This document shows, piece after piece, positions 56,302 through 64,000 of a DNA stretch of 64,000 nt. The stretch covers positions 1,984,001-2,048,000 of the forward strand of contig OZ255827.1 of assembly GCA_965277625.1 (NCBI GenBank), in the 5' to 3' direction. Source of the stretch: G965195345 sp965277625 (GTDB lineage Bacteria > Pseudomonadota > Gammaproteobacteria > CAKMZV01). Every line of letters starts with the position of its first letter. Positions within the stretch are counted from its first letter, which is position 1. Made by a program: the position numbers and the translations under genes. The notes under the pieces were generated by a model. It searched no databases and was not told the DNA's origin. It worked only from the letters and a program-made list of their open reading frames with translations.

Positions 56302-57495
56302 ATGTCTTGGAATGAACCAGGTCGCCCTAATGACCCTTGGGGCGGAAACAACAAACCAAACGAAGAGTTAGAGGCCCTAATGAAAAAATTACAGGGGCTT
56401 TTTGGAAACAAAAGCCGTCCACCCAGTGGTGATGATGGTGGGGAAGCGGGTGATGGGGGCGAACCAACCTATTCAAGACCAATGCCCGTTAAAATCATTC
56501 TTTCGTTGGTATTTGTCGGGATCGTCGTTTGGAGTGCTTCAGGATTTTATCAAATTCAGAGCGCCGAACGGGGGGTCGTACTCCGCTTTGGCAAGTTTGT
56601 CAATGTAACGACCGAAGGACTTAATTGGCATTTGCCAACGCCCATTGAAACGGTTGAAGTTGTCAATATTTCGCGTGTCCGAAATGAAGAAATCGGTTTT
56701 CGCGTTAATGGCAGTAATACCAACCGTGTCCTGAGCGAAGCCTTAATGTTGACCCAAGATGAAAACATCGTCGATGTCCAACTCAGTGTGCAATATACGA
56801 TTAAGGACCCACGCAGTTACCTCTTTAACGTCTTCAATCCATCAGCAACACTCAGACAAGTCACTGAAAGTGCTTTACGGGAAGTTGTGGGCAGAAGCTC
56901 AATGGATGATGTCTTGACCGATGGTCGTGAACGTGTTGTCGAAGAAGTACGGTCGCTGGTGCAAAACACCTTGGATGACTATCAAACGGGCATTGAAATT
57001 CGCACCGTTAATATGAGCGATGCAAGTGCACCACAACAAGTACAAGCCGCGTTTAACGATGCTGTTAAAGCCCGTGAAGACAAGGAACGATTTGTCAACG
57101 AAGCCGAAGCCTATGCCAATCAAATTTTGCCACAAGCTCGAGGCGAAGCGGCCCGTATCACCGAGGAAGCCCTGGCTTATCGTGAGCGCGTTATTGCTGA
57201 ATCAACTGGTGAAGCCGATCGTTTTACCAGCATTGTAGATGCCTACAAAAAAGCACCTGAAATCACCCGTGAACGTCTCTATATTCAAGCGATTCAAGGG
57301 GTCTTTGAGAAAAGCAGCAAAATTTTGCTTGATGTCGATTCTGGCAACAATCTAATGCTCCTACCCTTAGATAAATTATTGAACCCAGATTCCAGAACAA
57401 CCGTTCCTATGAATGAGTCAAGTTCTGCCCCGAGTAACAACAATGAGAACACCTCAGAGCGTGTGATCAATTCCTTAAGAGGTCGTACAAGATGA
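56302..57495 (+). CDS. hflK: FtsH protease regulator HflK
   Basis: 397 aa. A Gly/Asn/Pro-rich cytosolic N-terminus (about 1-60, RPNDPWGGNN) is followed by one membrane segment (about 62-82) and an SPFH/band-7 domain (RGVVLRFGKFVNVTTEGLNWHLP onward) with a long helix, then a Ser/Asn-rich tail. With HflC it forms the periplasmic cage around FtsH. It overlaps hflC by 4 bp. Confidence 0.96.
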   Translation: MSWNEPGRPNDPWGGNNKPNEELEALMKKLQGLFGNKSRPPSGDDGGEAGDGGEPTYSRPMPVKIILSLVFVGIVVWSASGFYQIQSAERGVVLRFGKFVNVTTEGLNWHLPTPIETVEVVNISRVRNEEIGFRVNGSNTNRVLSEALMLTQDENIVDVQLSVQYTIKDPRSYLFNVFNPSATLRQVTESALREVVGRSSMDDVLTDGRERVVEEVRSLVQNTLDDYQTGIEIRTVNMSDASAPQQVQAAFNDAVKAREDKERFVNEAEAYANQILPQARGEAARITEEALAYRERVIAESTGEADRFTSIVDAYKKAPEITRERLYIQAIQGVFEKSSKILLDVDSGNNLMLLPLDKLLNPDSRTTVPMNESSSAPSNNNENTSERVINSLRGRTR

Positions 57496-58367
57496 ATAGA
57501 ATGAAATTTGTATTTTTTATAACAGTCGCACTGGTTGCTGTGATCATCAGTGGCGCGCTGTTTTATGTAGATGAACGCCAAAGAGCGCTGTTGGATCGGT
57601 TTGGTGAAATTGTTAGAACCGATTTTGAACCTGGCTTACACTTTAAAATCCCCTTCATCAATAATGTGAAAAAGTTTGATGCGCGTATTCAAACATTGGA
57701 TTCGCCTCCATCAATCTATTTGACCAAAGAAAAGAAAAAGGTGAAGGTTGATTCATTTGCCAAATGGCGCATTAAAGATTTGAAAAAATTCTACACCTCT
57801 TTAAACGTCAATGCAGATATTATCGGTGCGGCAAATAGCCGTCTGACTGAAATCATCAACAATGGGCTGAGAGCAGAATTTGGTAAACGCGAAGTGATTG
57901 AAGTCGTCAGTGGTGAGCGCCAGCAAATTATGGATATCATCACCAAATCAGCAAACAAAGTGACCTTAGAAAAATACGGCTTTGAAGTGATCGATGTTCG
58001 CATCAAACGCGTTGACCTACCCACTGAAGTCAATGATTCTGTGTATCGCAGAATGGAGTCCGAGCGTCAAAGAATTGCCAAAGAGCTACGCTCCGAAGGT
58101 CAAGAGCAAGCAGAACGAATCAAAGCTGAAGTTGACAGAAAACGGATCATCATCATTGCCGATGCCTATAGAGAATCTGAAAAAACCCGCGGTGATGGTG
58201 ATGCCAAAGCCTCTGAAATTTATGCCACCGCCTACAATTCAGACGCTGAGTTTTATCGTTTTTACCGTTCTTTGATTGCTTATGAAAGCAGTTTTAACAG
58301 TAAGAACGACCTCTTGTTGCTTGACACAAAGTCGCGCTTTTTTGACTTTTTCAAAAATCAACAATAA
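57492..58367 (+). CDS. hflC: FtsH protease regulator HflC
   Basis: 291 aa. N-terminal membrane anchor (about 5-24), then band-7 domain (RQRALLDRFGEIVRTDFEPGLHFKIPF) and coiled helix (RMESERQRIAKELRSEGQEQ), ending DLLLLDTKSRFFDFFKN. Partner of HflK, made from the same mRNA. Confidence 0.96.
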   Translation: MNRMKFVFFITVALVAVIISGALFYVDERQRALLDRFGEIVRTDFEPGLHFKIPFINNVKKFDARIQTLDSPPSIYLTKEKKKVKVDSFAKWRIKDLKKFYTSLNVNADIIGAANSRLTEIINNGLRAEFGKREVIEVVSGERQQIMDIITKSANKVTLEKYGFEVIDVRIKRVDLPTEVNDSVYRRMESERQRIAKELRSEGQEQAERIKAEVDRKRIIIIADAYRESEKTRGDGDAKASEIYATAYNSDAEFYRFYRSLIAYESSFNSKNDLLLLDTKSRFFDFFKNQQ

Positions 58368-58420
58368 AGAGGCTGCATCACACAATTGCTGAATGATGCT
58401 GTTGTTAATCTTGATGCGAC

Positions 58421-58603
58421 ATGCAAAATCTTTTAGAAATACTGGGCATCATTTTGATTATTGAAGGTTTGATGCCCGCTTTATTTCCCAAAACGTGGCA
58501 AAAAATGTTAGCAAAAATTGGCTTGTGTACAGACAATCAGTTGCGCGTATTCGGTCTGGTCCTGATTACAATAGGCGCCATCCTCCTCAAGTTTTTATCA
58601 TAA
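58421..58603 (+). CDS. DUF2065 family membrane protein
   Basis: 60 aa with two hydrophobic segments: ILGIILIIEGLMPALFP at 7-23 and FGLVLITIGAILLKFL at 44-59. This matches the YjeT/DUF2065 family that sits after hflC in many proteobacteria. Function unknown. Confidence 0.88.
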   Translation: MQNLLEILGIILIIEGLMPALFPKTWQKMLAKIGLCTDNQLRVFGLVLITIGAILLKFLS

Positions 58604-58607
58604 CGTA

Positions 58608-59534
58608 ATGAAACTCTGGCAACTCCCGCCCCAATTAGACGATCTAAGACCGCCTCAAGCCTGGCAGTTTGAGCTTATGCGGCGGCGCTTTTTGGACGCG
58701 CTCGATGAACAAGACTATGCTTACATTCATCCCCCCATCATCGAGTATAGCGCGGCTTTAAAAAGCACAAACCCAAACATCAACCTTTGTTTAGTCAGCG
58801 ATGGCAACAATGAAGAAATTGCCATACGAGCCGATATGACCGCTCAATCTGCGCGTGTCGATGCCAACTTAAAACAACATAAAATTGCCAAATACTTCTA
58901 TGCAGGTGAAGTGCTGCATCGCCCCAATGCGCAATTACGCACCCAACGCAATCCCTATCAGATTGGCGCTGAAATTTTTGGCGATGACACTCTGACGGCT
59001 GACCTAGAATGTTTGACCATTGCCCTGCAATTATGCGAGATCGCCACATTGACCAACTTGACCTTAGACATCGGTCACACTGGCATTCTTAAAAACCACT
59101 TACAAGCGCTCAGCGATGAACAAAAAACCTGCGTCATTGACATCTTAAAGCGTCGATCGCATCCAGATTTAGAAGCCTATTTGCAAAAAATCGAGCAGCC
59201 TCAACTGTTGCACCTGCTGCGCTTAAACGGCGATGATCTCACCGTCATTACAGAACAACTGACGAGCGCCGTTGCACAAATACAGCCACTGCTCAAGCAG
59301 ACCGCTCAAATCCATACTCAATTGAGCCAACAATTTCCAGCCATCAGGTTTCATTTTGATTTTTCTGAAACCCAAAGTTGGGAGATGTACAGCGGTTTAA
59401 ACTGGCGACTTTATTCAAATAATCAAATCGTTGCGCGGGGTGGCCGCTATGACGGGATTGGCGAACCCTTTGGTCACGCACGGCCTGCCAATGGTTTCAG
59501 TTTTGAATTAAATCGAGTCATGGCTTGTTTATAA
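58608..59534 (+). CDS. hisZ: ATP phosphoribosyltransferase regulatory subunit
   Basis: 308 aa, a class II aminoacyl-tRNA-synthetase-like fold without catalysis. WQLPPQLDDLRPPQAWQFELMRRRFLD at the start, RADMTAQSARVDA (motif 2 area) and GGRYDGIGEPFGHARPANGFS (motif 3). It partners short-form HisG in histidine biosynthesis; HisG is not in the window. It lies 4 bp after the DUF2065 gene and 10 bp before purA. Confidence 0.93.
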   Translation: MKLWQLPPQLDDLRPPQAWQFELMRRRFLDALDEQDYAYIHPPIIEYSAALKSTNPNINLCLVSDGNNEEIAIRADMTAQSARVDANLKQHKIAKYFYAGEVLHRPNAQLRTQRNPYQIGAEIFGDDTLTADLECLTIALQLCEIATLTNLTLDIGHTGILKNHLQALSDEQKTCVIDILKRRSHPDLEAYLQKIEQPQLLHLLRLNGDDLTVITEQLTSAVAQIQPLLKQTAQIHTQLSQQFPAIRFHFDFSETQSWEMYSGLNWRLYSNNQIVARGGRYDGIGEPFGHARPANGFSFELNRVMACL

Positions 59535-59544
59535 AGGCGCATTG

Positions 59545-60849
59545 ATGACCACATTCAGCAAAGCACAAAACATCGGCGTTTTTGGCACCCAATGGGGAGA
59601 TGAAGGCAAAGGTAAAATCGTCGATTGGCTCAGCGAAACATCCGATGTCATCGTCCGCTTTCAGGGCGGTCATAACGCCGGCCACACGCTCATTATCAAT
59701 GGTCAGAAAACCGTCCTACATCTTATTCCTTCTGGCATATTACACCCCAACAAAGATTGTTATATTGGCAATGGCGTCGTCATCTCACCCCCGCATCTGC
59801 TCAAAGAAATTAAAACCTTAGAACAAAACGGCATTGAAGTCAGAGAACGCCTTTGGATCAGCGACAACGCCCCGATCATCCTCAATTTCCATACAGCGCT
59901 CGATGGCGCAAGAGAAAAGAAACGCGGTGCTAACGCCATTGGCACAACCCAAAATGGCATCGGACCCGCGTACGAAGACAAGGTGGCACGACGCGGTTTG
60001 CGCACCAACTGTTTATTAAACTTGCCAGCCTTTCGCGCTCAATATGAAGACCTTGCGGATTATCATAACTTCACCTTAAAGAATTACTATGACAGCCCCG
60101 AAGTTGACATTGAGGCGCAGTGGGATCAATTACACGCCTACGCCGCTGAGCTCAAATCGCACATTTGCGATGTGCCATTGGCCTTAGACCAAGCCCGAAA
60201 AAATAATAAACGGCTGTTACTCGAAGGCGCTCAGGGCACACTGTTAGACATTGACCACGGCACTTATCCCTTTGTCACCTCTTCCAACACAGTCGCAGGC
60301 GGTGCTGGGGTTGGTTGTGGTTTGCCCGCAAACGCTTTAGACTACACGCTGGGCATTGTCAAAGCCTACACCACACGCGTTGGCAGTGGCCCCTTACCCA
60401 CAGAGCAACCAGACGAGCCAGGCAAGATTGGCCATTACTTGGGTGAAGTCGGGTTTGAAGTGGGCGCCACAACCGGTCGGCCACGTCGTTGCGGTTGGCT
60501 CGATTTAGTCATCCTACGCCGATCATTGATGCTGAATGGTTTGGACGGCATCTGCATGACCAAAATGGACGTCTTGGATCAACTGCCCCAAATTGAAGTT
60601 TGTGTCAGTTATGAAATCGATGGCAAAATCGTCTCAAACACCTCATTGAGTGCAGATGATTTGACCCAAGTCAAACCCATCTATCAAACCTTCAAAGGCT
60701 GGATGACATCCACCGCCGACATCAGACATTTTGACGATCTCCCAGCTGAAGCCAAGACTTATTTGAACTTTATAGAAACTGAATTAGCCACACCCATTTC
60801 CATCATCTCTGTTGGCCCAGATCGGGCCCAGACATTTATAAAACACTAA
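59545..60849 (+). CDS. purA: Adenylosuccinate synthetase
   Basis: 434 aa from ATG 59545 (a TTG one codon before is less likely). GTP P-loop-like GTQWGDEGKGK (14-24) with the catalytic Asp; GHNAGHT; GIGPAYEDKVARRGLR; EGAQGTLLDIDHGTYPFVTS. It converts IMP and aspartate to adenylosuccinate using GTP. Confidence 0.98.
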   Translation: MTTFSKAQNIGVFGTQWGDEGKGKIVDWLSETSDVIVRFQGGHNAGHTLIINGQKTVLHLIPSGILHPNKDCYIGNGVVISPPHLLKEIKTLEQNGIEVRERLWISDNAPIILNFHTALDGAREKKRGANAIGTTQNGIGPAYEDKVARRGLRTNCLLNLPAFRAQYEDLADYHNFTLKNYYDSPEVDIEAQWDQLHAYAAELKSHICDVPLALDQARKNNKRLLLEGAQGTLLDIDHGTYPFVTSSNTVAGGAGVGCGLPANALDYTLGIVKAYTTRVGSGPLPTEQPDEPGKIGHYLGEVGFEVGATTGRPRRCGWLDLVILRRSLMLNGLDGICMTKMDVLDQLPQIEVCVSYEIDGKIVSNTSLSADDLTQVKPIYQTFKGWMTSTADIRHFDDLPAEAKTYLNFIETELATPISIISVGPDRAQTFIKH

Positions 60850-60855
60850 TCATAT

Positions 60856-63087
60856 ATGCCTAATCCTAAGAAAAAACCGGCCTCAAAAAAAATCGAGGAG
60901 CAGGTCACAAACCCCGTGCCCTCAAGAGAGTCGATCATTAATGCTCTTGAGCAGGAAGCGACCCCCACCAGCTTACTGCAACTGTACCAAATCCTGAACG
61001 TTCCGCCCGAGCTGGAGCGCCCGTTGACCTACCGCTTGAGAGCCATGGAACGCGATGGTCAAATCCTGCGCAATCGCAATAAGAAATATGGTCTGGTCAA
61101 TCGCATGAACCTCATCAAAGGCGTGGTTTTTGGTCACCCTGACGGCTATGGCTATCTCGATAAGACCGATACTGAGCAGCGTTACTTCATTTCACCTTCT
61201 GAAATGCGCAAGGTTTTTCATGGCGACCTCGTCATGGTCTATGCCGTAGATAAAGCGCCTACCAAAGGCCGACAAGAAATTGCCATTGCTGAAATCCTAA
61301 AACGTAACACAACCAAAGTGGTTGGAACCTTATTTCAAGAAAGCGGCGTGATGTTTGTCAGGCCCACCGCCCAACATTTCACTTTAGACGTCATCGTGCC
61401 GAACGGCAATAAAAAATTCGTCAACCAGATTGCAGAAGTCAAAATCACCCACCAACCCACCAAACATTCACCGCCCATCGGAGAGGTCATTACCATACTC
61501 GGACACCGTGGCAATGGCAGCTTAGAAATAAACATGGCGCTACGCGCATACGGCATCCCTTGGGAATGGCCCAATAGCCTGTTGAAACAAGCCGACGCAT
61601 TCAGCGACACCTTGACTAAGAAAGACTTAAAACAACGCACTGATCTGCGCCAAAAAGCATTCGTGACAATCGATGGTGAAGATGCCAGAGATTTTGACGA
61701 TGCCGTTTTTGCCGAACAATCCGACAAAGGCTGGCACCTGATGGTGGCCATTGCCGACGTGGCGCATTACGTCAAACCCAATAGCCCCTTGGACAAAGAA
61801 GCGATAAAACGCGGTAACTCTGTTTATTTTCCCAACCAAGTCGTGCCCATGTTGCCCGAGGTTTTGTCTAATGGCCTCTGCTCATTAAAACCGCACGAAG
61901 ATCGCCTTTGCATCGTCTGCGATATGGACATCAATTCAAATGGCGAACTGGTGCGCTTTGATTTTTACAAAGCCGTTATCCAATCACACGCCCGTCTGAC
62001 GTACAACGAGGTCGCGGCTTTTATTGACCAAACAGCCAACACTCAGTACCCCAAAGCCGTCGCCAAAAACCTCAACCACCTCGACCAACTGTACGACCGC
62101 CTAAAAGCGGGGCGCAAAAAAAGAGGCGCTATGGAAATTGAAAGCACTCAAATGGTCATGTCATTTGATGACGATGGGTGCATCAGCGGAGTCAAACCTT
62201 ATGTCATCAAACGTTCGCATAAAATCATCGAAGAGTGCATGCTCTTGGCCAATATTGCCACGGCGCGCTTTCTAAAACAACGCAATATTCCTTTGTTATA
62301 TCGAGTGCACGATGAGCCCGCAACAGAGAAAGTTCAAGCACTGCGCACCACCCTAAGCGACTTAAACCTGCACTTGGGCGGCAAGGAACACCCACAGCCC
62401 ATACACTTTTGCAACCTCATTGAAGCCACCAAAGACATGCCGCAAAAAGCCATGTTACAGATGGCGGTATTAAGAACCTTCAAACAAGCGGTTTATAGCC
62501 CAGAGAACATTGGCCATTTTGGCTTAAATTTCCCCGAATACACCCATTTCACCTCCCCCATTCGTCGCTATCCCGATTTACTTGCACATCGCGCCATTCG
62601 AGCCGTTATCGAAACCGGTGAGGCACCCAAAAGCACTAACGAAAAACAATGGGTTGAGCTCGGTGAACATTGTTCAAGAACCGAACGTCGTGCCGATGAT
62701 GCCACGCGCGATGTCAGCCTATTTCTAAAAGCTCAGTTTGCCCTCAATCACGTTGGTGAAGTATTTCAAGGCAGTATCAGCGGTGTCATGCCTTTTGGTT
62801 TGTTTGTCTTCCTTGAATCGATCGGCATTGATGGTTTAATCCATGTTTCCGCACTTAAAACCGACTACTACCGCTATGATGAAGTTCGTCACCAACTCCG
62901 CGGTGAACGCCACGGCAAACAATACAGCATTGGCGACCAAATAAGTGTGGTTATCAATAAAGTCTCATTAGAGGATAAGAAAATTGACCTGATGGCGGTT
63001 GACGGCGATCTTGAAACACGTCGTCCTGAAAAAAAACGCCCGAAGAAAAAATCTAAAAAACCCGCTCCTACGACAAAACGGAGGTGA
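60856..63087 (+). CDS. rnr: Ribonuclease R
   Basis: 743 aa. N-terminal winged-helix and cold-shock-like domains (about 25-230), RNB catalytic domain with GEDARDFDDAVF (about 273-284, metal-binding Asp), S1 domain (VFQGSISGVMPFGLFVFLES, about 635-720) and a Lys-rich tail typical of RNase R. Processive 3'-5' exoribonuclease. It precedes rlmB, as in many gammaproteobacteria. Confidence 0.97.
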   Translation: MPNPKKKPASKKIEEQVTNPVPSRESIINALEQEATPTSLLQLYQILNVPPELERPLTYRLRAMERDGQILRNRNKKYGLVNRMNLIKGVVFGHPDGYGYLDKTDTEQRYFISPSEMRKVFHGDLVMVYAVDKAPTKGRQEIAIAEILKRNTTKVVGTLFQESGVMFVRPTAQHFTLDVIVPNGNKKFVNQIAEVKITHQPTKHSPPIGEVITILGHRGNGSLEINMALRAYGIPWEWPNSLLKQADAFSDTLTKKDLKQRTDLRQKAFVTIDGEDARDFDDAVFAEQSDKGWHLMVAIADVAHYVKPNSPLDKEAIKRGNSVYFPNQVVPMLPEVLSNGLCSLKPHEDRLCIVCDMDINSNGELVRFDFYKAVIQSHARLTYNEVAAFIDQTANTQYPKAVAKNLNHLDQLYDRLKAGRKKRGAMEIESTQMVMSFDDDGCISGVKPYVIKRSHKIIEECMLLANIATARFLKQRNIPLLYRVHDEPATEKVQALRTTLSDLNLHLGGKEHPQPIHFCNLIEATKDMPQKAMLQMAVLRTFKQAVYSPENIGHFGLNFPEYTHFTSPIRRYPDLLAHRAIRAVIETGEAPKSTNEKQWVELGEHCSRTERRADDATRDVSLFLKAQFALNHVGEVFQGSISGVMPFGLFVFLESIGIDGLIHVSALKTDYYRYDEVRHQLRGERHGKQYSIGDQISVVINKVSLEDKKIDLMAVDGDLETRRPEKKRPKKKSKKPAPTTKRR

Positions 63088-63091
63088 GTGG

Positions 63092-63835
63092 ATGGCCAAG
63101 AAAACGCTATTTGTTGGTGGCAAACACATCATAAAAACCCTCGTCAGTGGCAGACCTGAATCCATTGTCAACTTGTGGGTACTCAAAGACAGCCAGCAAA
63201 CCGAACTCATCACCTTGATTATGTCCTTAGGACTGAAAATTCAATTTTGTCAAAGAGCCACCCTCGACAAACGATTAGAAGATGTCAACCATCAAGGGTT
63301 CGTTGCAGAAATCATCCCACAGCCAGAACAAAACGAACAGCAGCTTAAAAAAGCCCTGTCGGACAATAGCGACCCGCGCGCCATTTATCTCATCTTAGAT
63401 CAGATCCAAGACCCACGAAACTTGGGCGCACTGCTGCGAACTGCAGAATGCTGTCAGGTACAAGGCATCATCTTAACCAATAATCACAGCGTAGCGCTTT
63501 CTGCTGTCGCTCGTAAAAGCGCCAGTGGTGCCAGTGAATTGGTCAATATTTATAGAGTCAATGCCCTATCTCGCACCATTAAACTGATGAAAGAATCTAG
63601 CATTTGGGTTTATGGTTTAGCAGGTGAAGCGTCTGACAATCTTTATCAAACCGATTTTACTAAAGGCAAACTTGCCTTAATCATTGGCTCCGAAGGCCAA
63701 GGGCTTAGACTTCAAAATAGACAACTTTGTGATAACCTTGTCCATATTCCCATGTGGGGCAATATTTCCAGCCTCAACGCCTCGGTTGCAGGCGCCTTAG
63801 CCCTTTATGAAATGAGGCGACAACAAGCTTTGTGA
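63092..63835 (+). CDS. rlmB: 23S rRNA (guanosine-2'-O)-methyltransferase RlmB
   Basis: 247 aa from ATG 63092, which follows a strong GGAGG; the longer open frame begins inside rnr. An N-terminal substrate-binding domain is followed by a SPOUT domain with LDQIQDPRNLGALLRTAE, LIIGSEGQGLR and IPMWGNISSLNASVAGALALYE, the three TrmH motifs. It modifies the equivalent of G2251 in the P loop. Confidence 0.96.
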   Translation: MAKKTLFVGGKHIIKTLVSGRPESIVNLWVLKDSQQTELITLIMSLGLKIQFCQRATLDKRLEDVNHQGFVAEIIPQPEQNEQQLKKALSDNSDPRAIYLILDQIQDPRNLGALLRTAECCQVQGIILTNNHSVALSAVARKSASGASELVNIYRVNALSRTIKLMKESSIWVYGLAGEASDNLYQTDFTKGKLALIIGSEGQGLRLQNRQLCDNLVHIPMWGNISSLNASVAGALALYEMRRQQAL

Positions 63836-63887
63836 TTTCCCCCGCTTGCACGGGTGTGACCTCAGTTCTTGATTGAATTGATGACCC

Positions 63888-64000
63888 TTATTTCGGAATA
63901 AAGCCAATGGCTTCCTTGACGGCACTCAAGGTTTTCTCCGCTTCCGCTTGTGCCTCCAATGCGCCTTTGTTAAGCACAGCCTGCAAGGTGCCTTTGTCTT
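63888..64000 (-). CDS. trpS: Tryptophanyl-tRNA synthetase, C-terminal fragment (probable)
   Basis: The last 37 codons of a minus-strand gene running off the window, ending EKTLSAVKEAIGFIPK. The helical Ala/Glu/Lys-rich end with a terminal VGF-like motif fits TrpS C-termini. With so little sequence the identification is tentative. It converges with rlmB across about 50 bp. Confidence 0.5.
   Translation of the reverse strand, partial: DKGTLQAVLNKGALEAQAEAEKTLSAVKEAIGFIPK

Noticed and set aside
63836..63887. Terminator between rlmB and trpS
   Set aside because: Only a 4-bp inverted repeat (CCCG/CGGG) and no U-tract; not enough to call.

Overview
The window comes from a non-enteric gammaproteobacterium of moderate to low GC. 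The evidence is gammaproteobacterial versions of rpoB/rpoC, the rpsO-pnp-lgt-thyA-folA run, and the hflK-hflC-DUF2065-hisZ-purA-rnr-rlmB run. Genus cannot be fixed from the sequence alone.

Layout. (1) 1-1520, plus strand: the 3' end of pepA overlapping an HlyD-type periplasmic adaptor gene, convergent with rpoC. (2) 1627-27291, minus strand: one block of transcription/translation genes. In transcription order it runs S10 operon (rpsJ to rpsQ), spc operon (rplN to secY, without rpmJ), alpha operon (rpsM, rpsK, rpsD, rpoA, rplQ), tRNA-Trp, secE-nusG, rplKAJL, rpoBC. The str operon (rpsL-rpsG-fusA-tuf) is not at either usual junction, and the rif cluster sits downstream of the alpha operon. (3) About 27400-48650: an accessory island. 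It holds a nuclease/DUF2075-type helicase gene with operon debris upstream, a MarR regulator with a divergent membrane protein, a GNAT acetyltransferase, a lipoprotein, an ABC-ATPase/RloB pair, a tripartite tricarboxylate transporter set (tctC, 2-hydroxyacid dehydrogenase, tctA, tctB), and a two-gene operon encoding a SLOG-kinase-methyltransferase fusion and a double-domain glycosyltransferase. The defence-like genes and the two-gene operon look markedly AT-rich. (4) 48682-55880, minus strand: a small membrane protein, a small ORF, a carboxyltransferase-like enzyme without a biotin domain, then folA, thyA, lgt, pnp, rpsO. (5) 56302-63835, plus strand: hflK, hflC, DUF2065, hisZ, purA, rnr, rlmB, converging on the 3' end of trpS.

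The most unusual structure is in the island. Clusters of palindromic repeats separate almost every accessory module. Two copies of a 465-bp cassette lie within these clusters. Each cassette has imperfect terminal inverted repeats around a small DUF559 (Vsr/PD-(D/E)xK-like) endonuclease gene. Two truncated copies and one internally deleted copy are also present, and the tandem arrays consist of the cassette's own left or right ends. This looks like a small mobile endonuclease-plus-hairpin element that has multiplied and now marks the borders of exchanged gene modules. The SLOG-kinase-methyltransferase/glycosyltransferase operon is the second candidate for an undescribed system.
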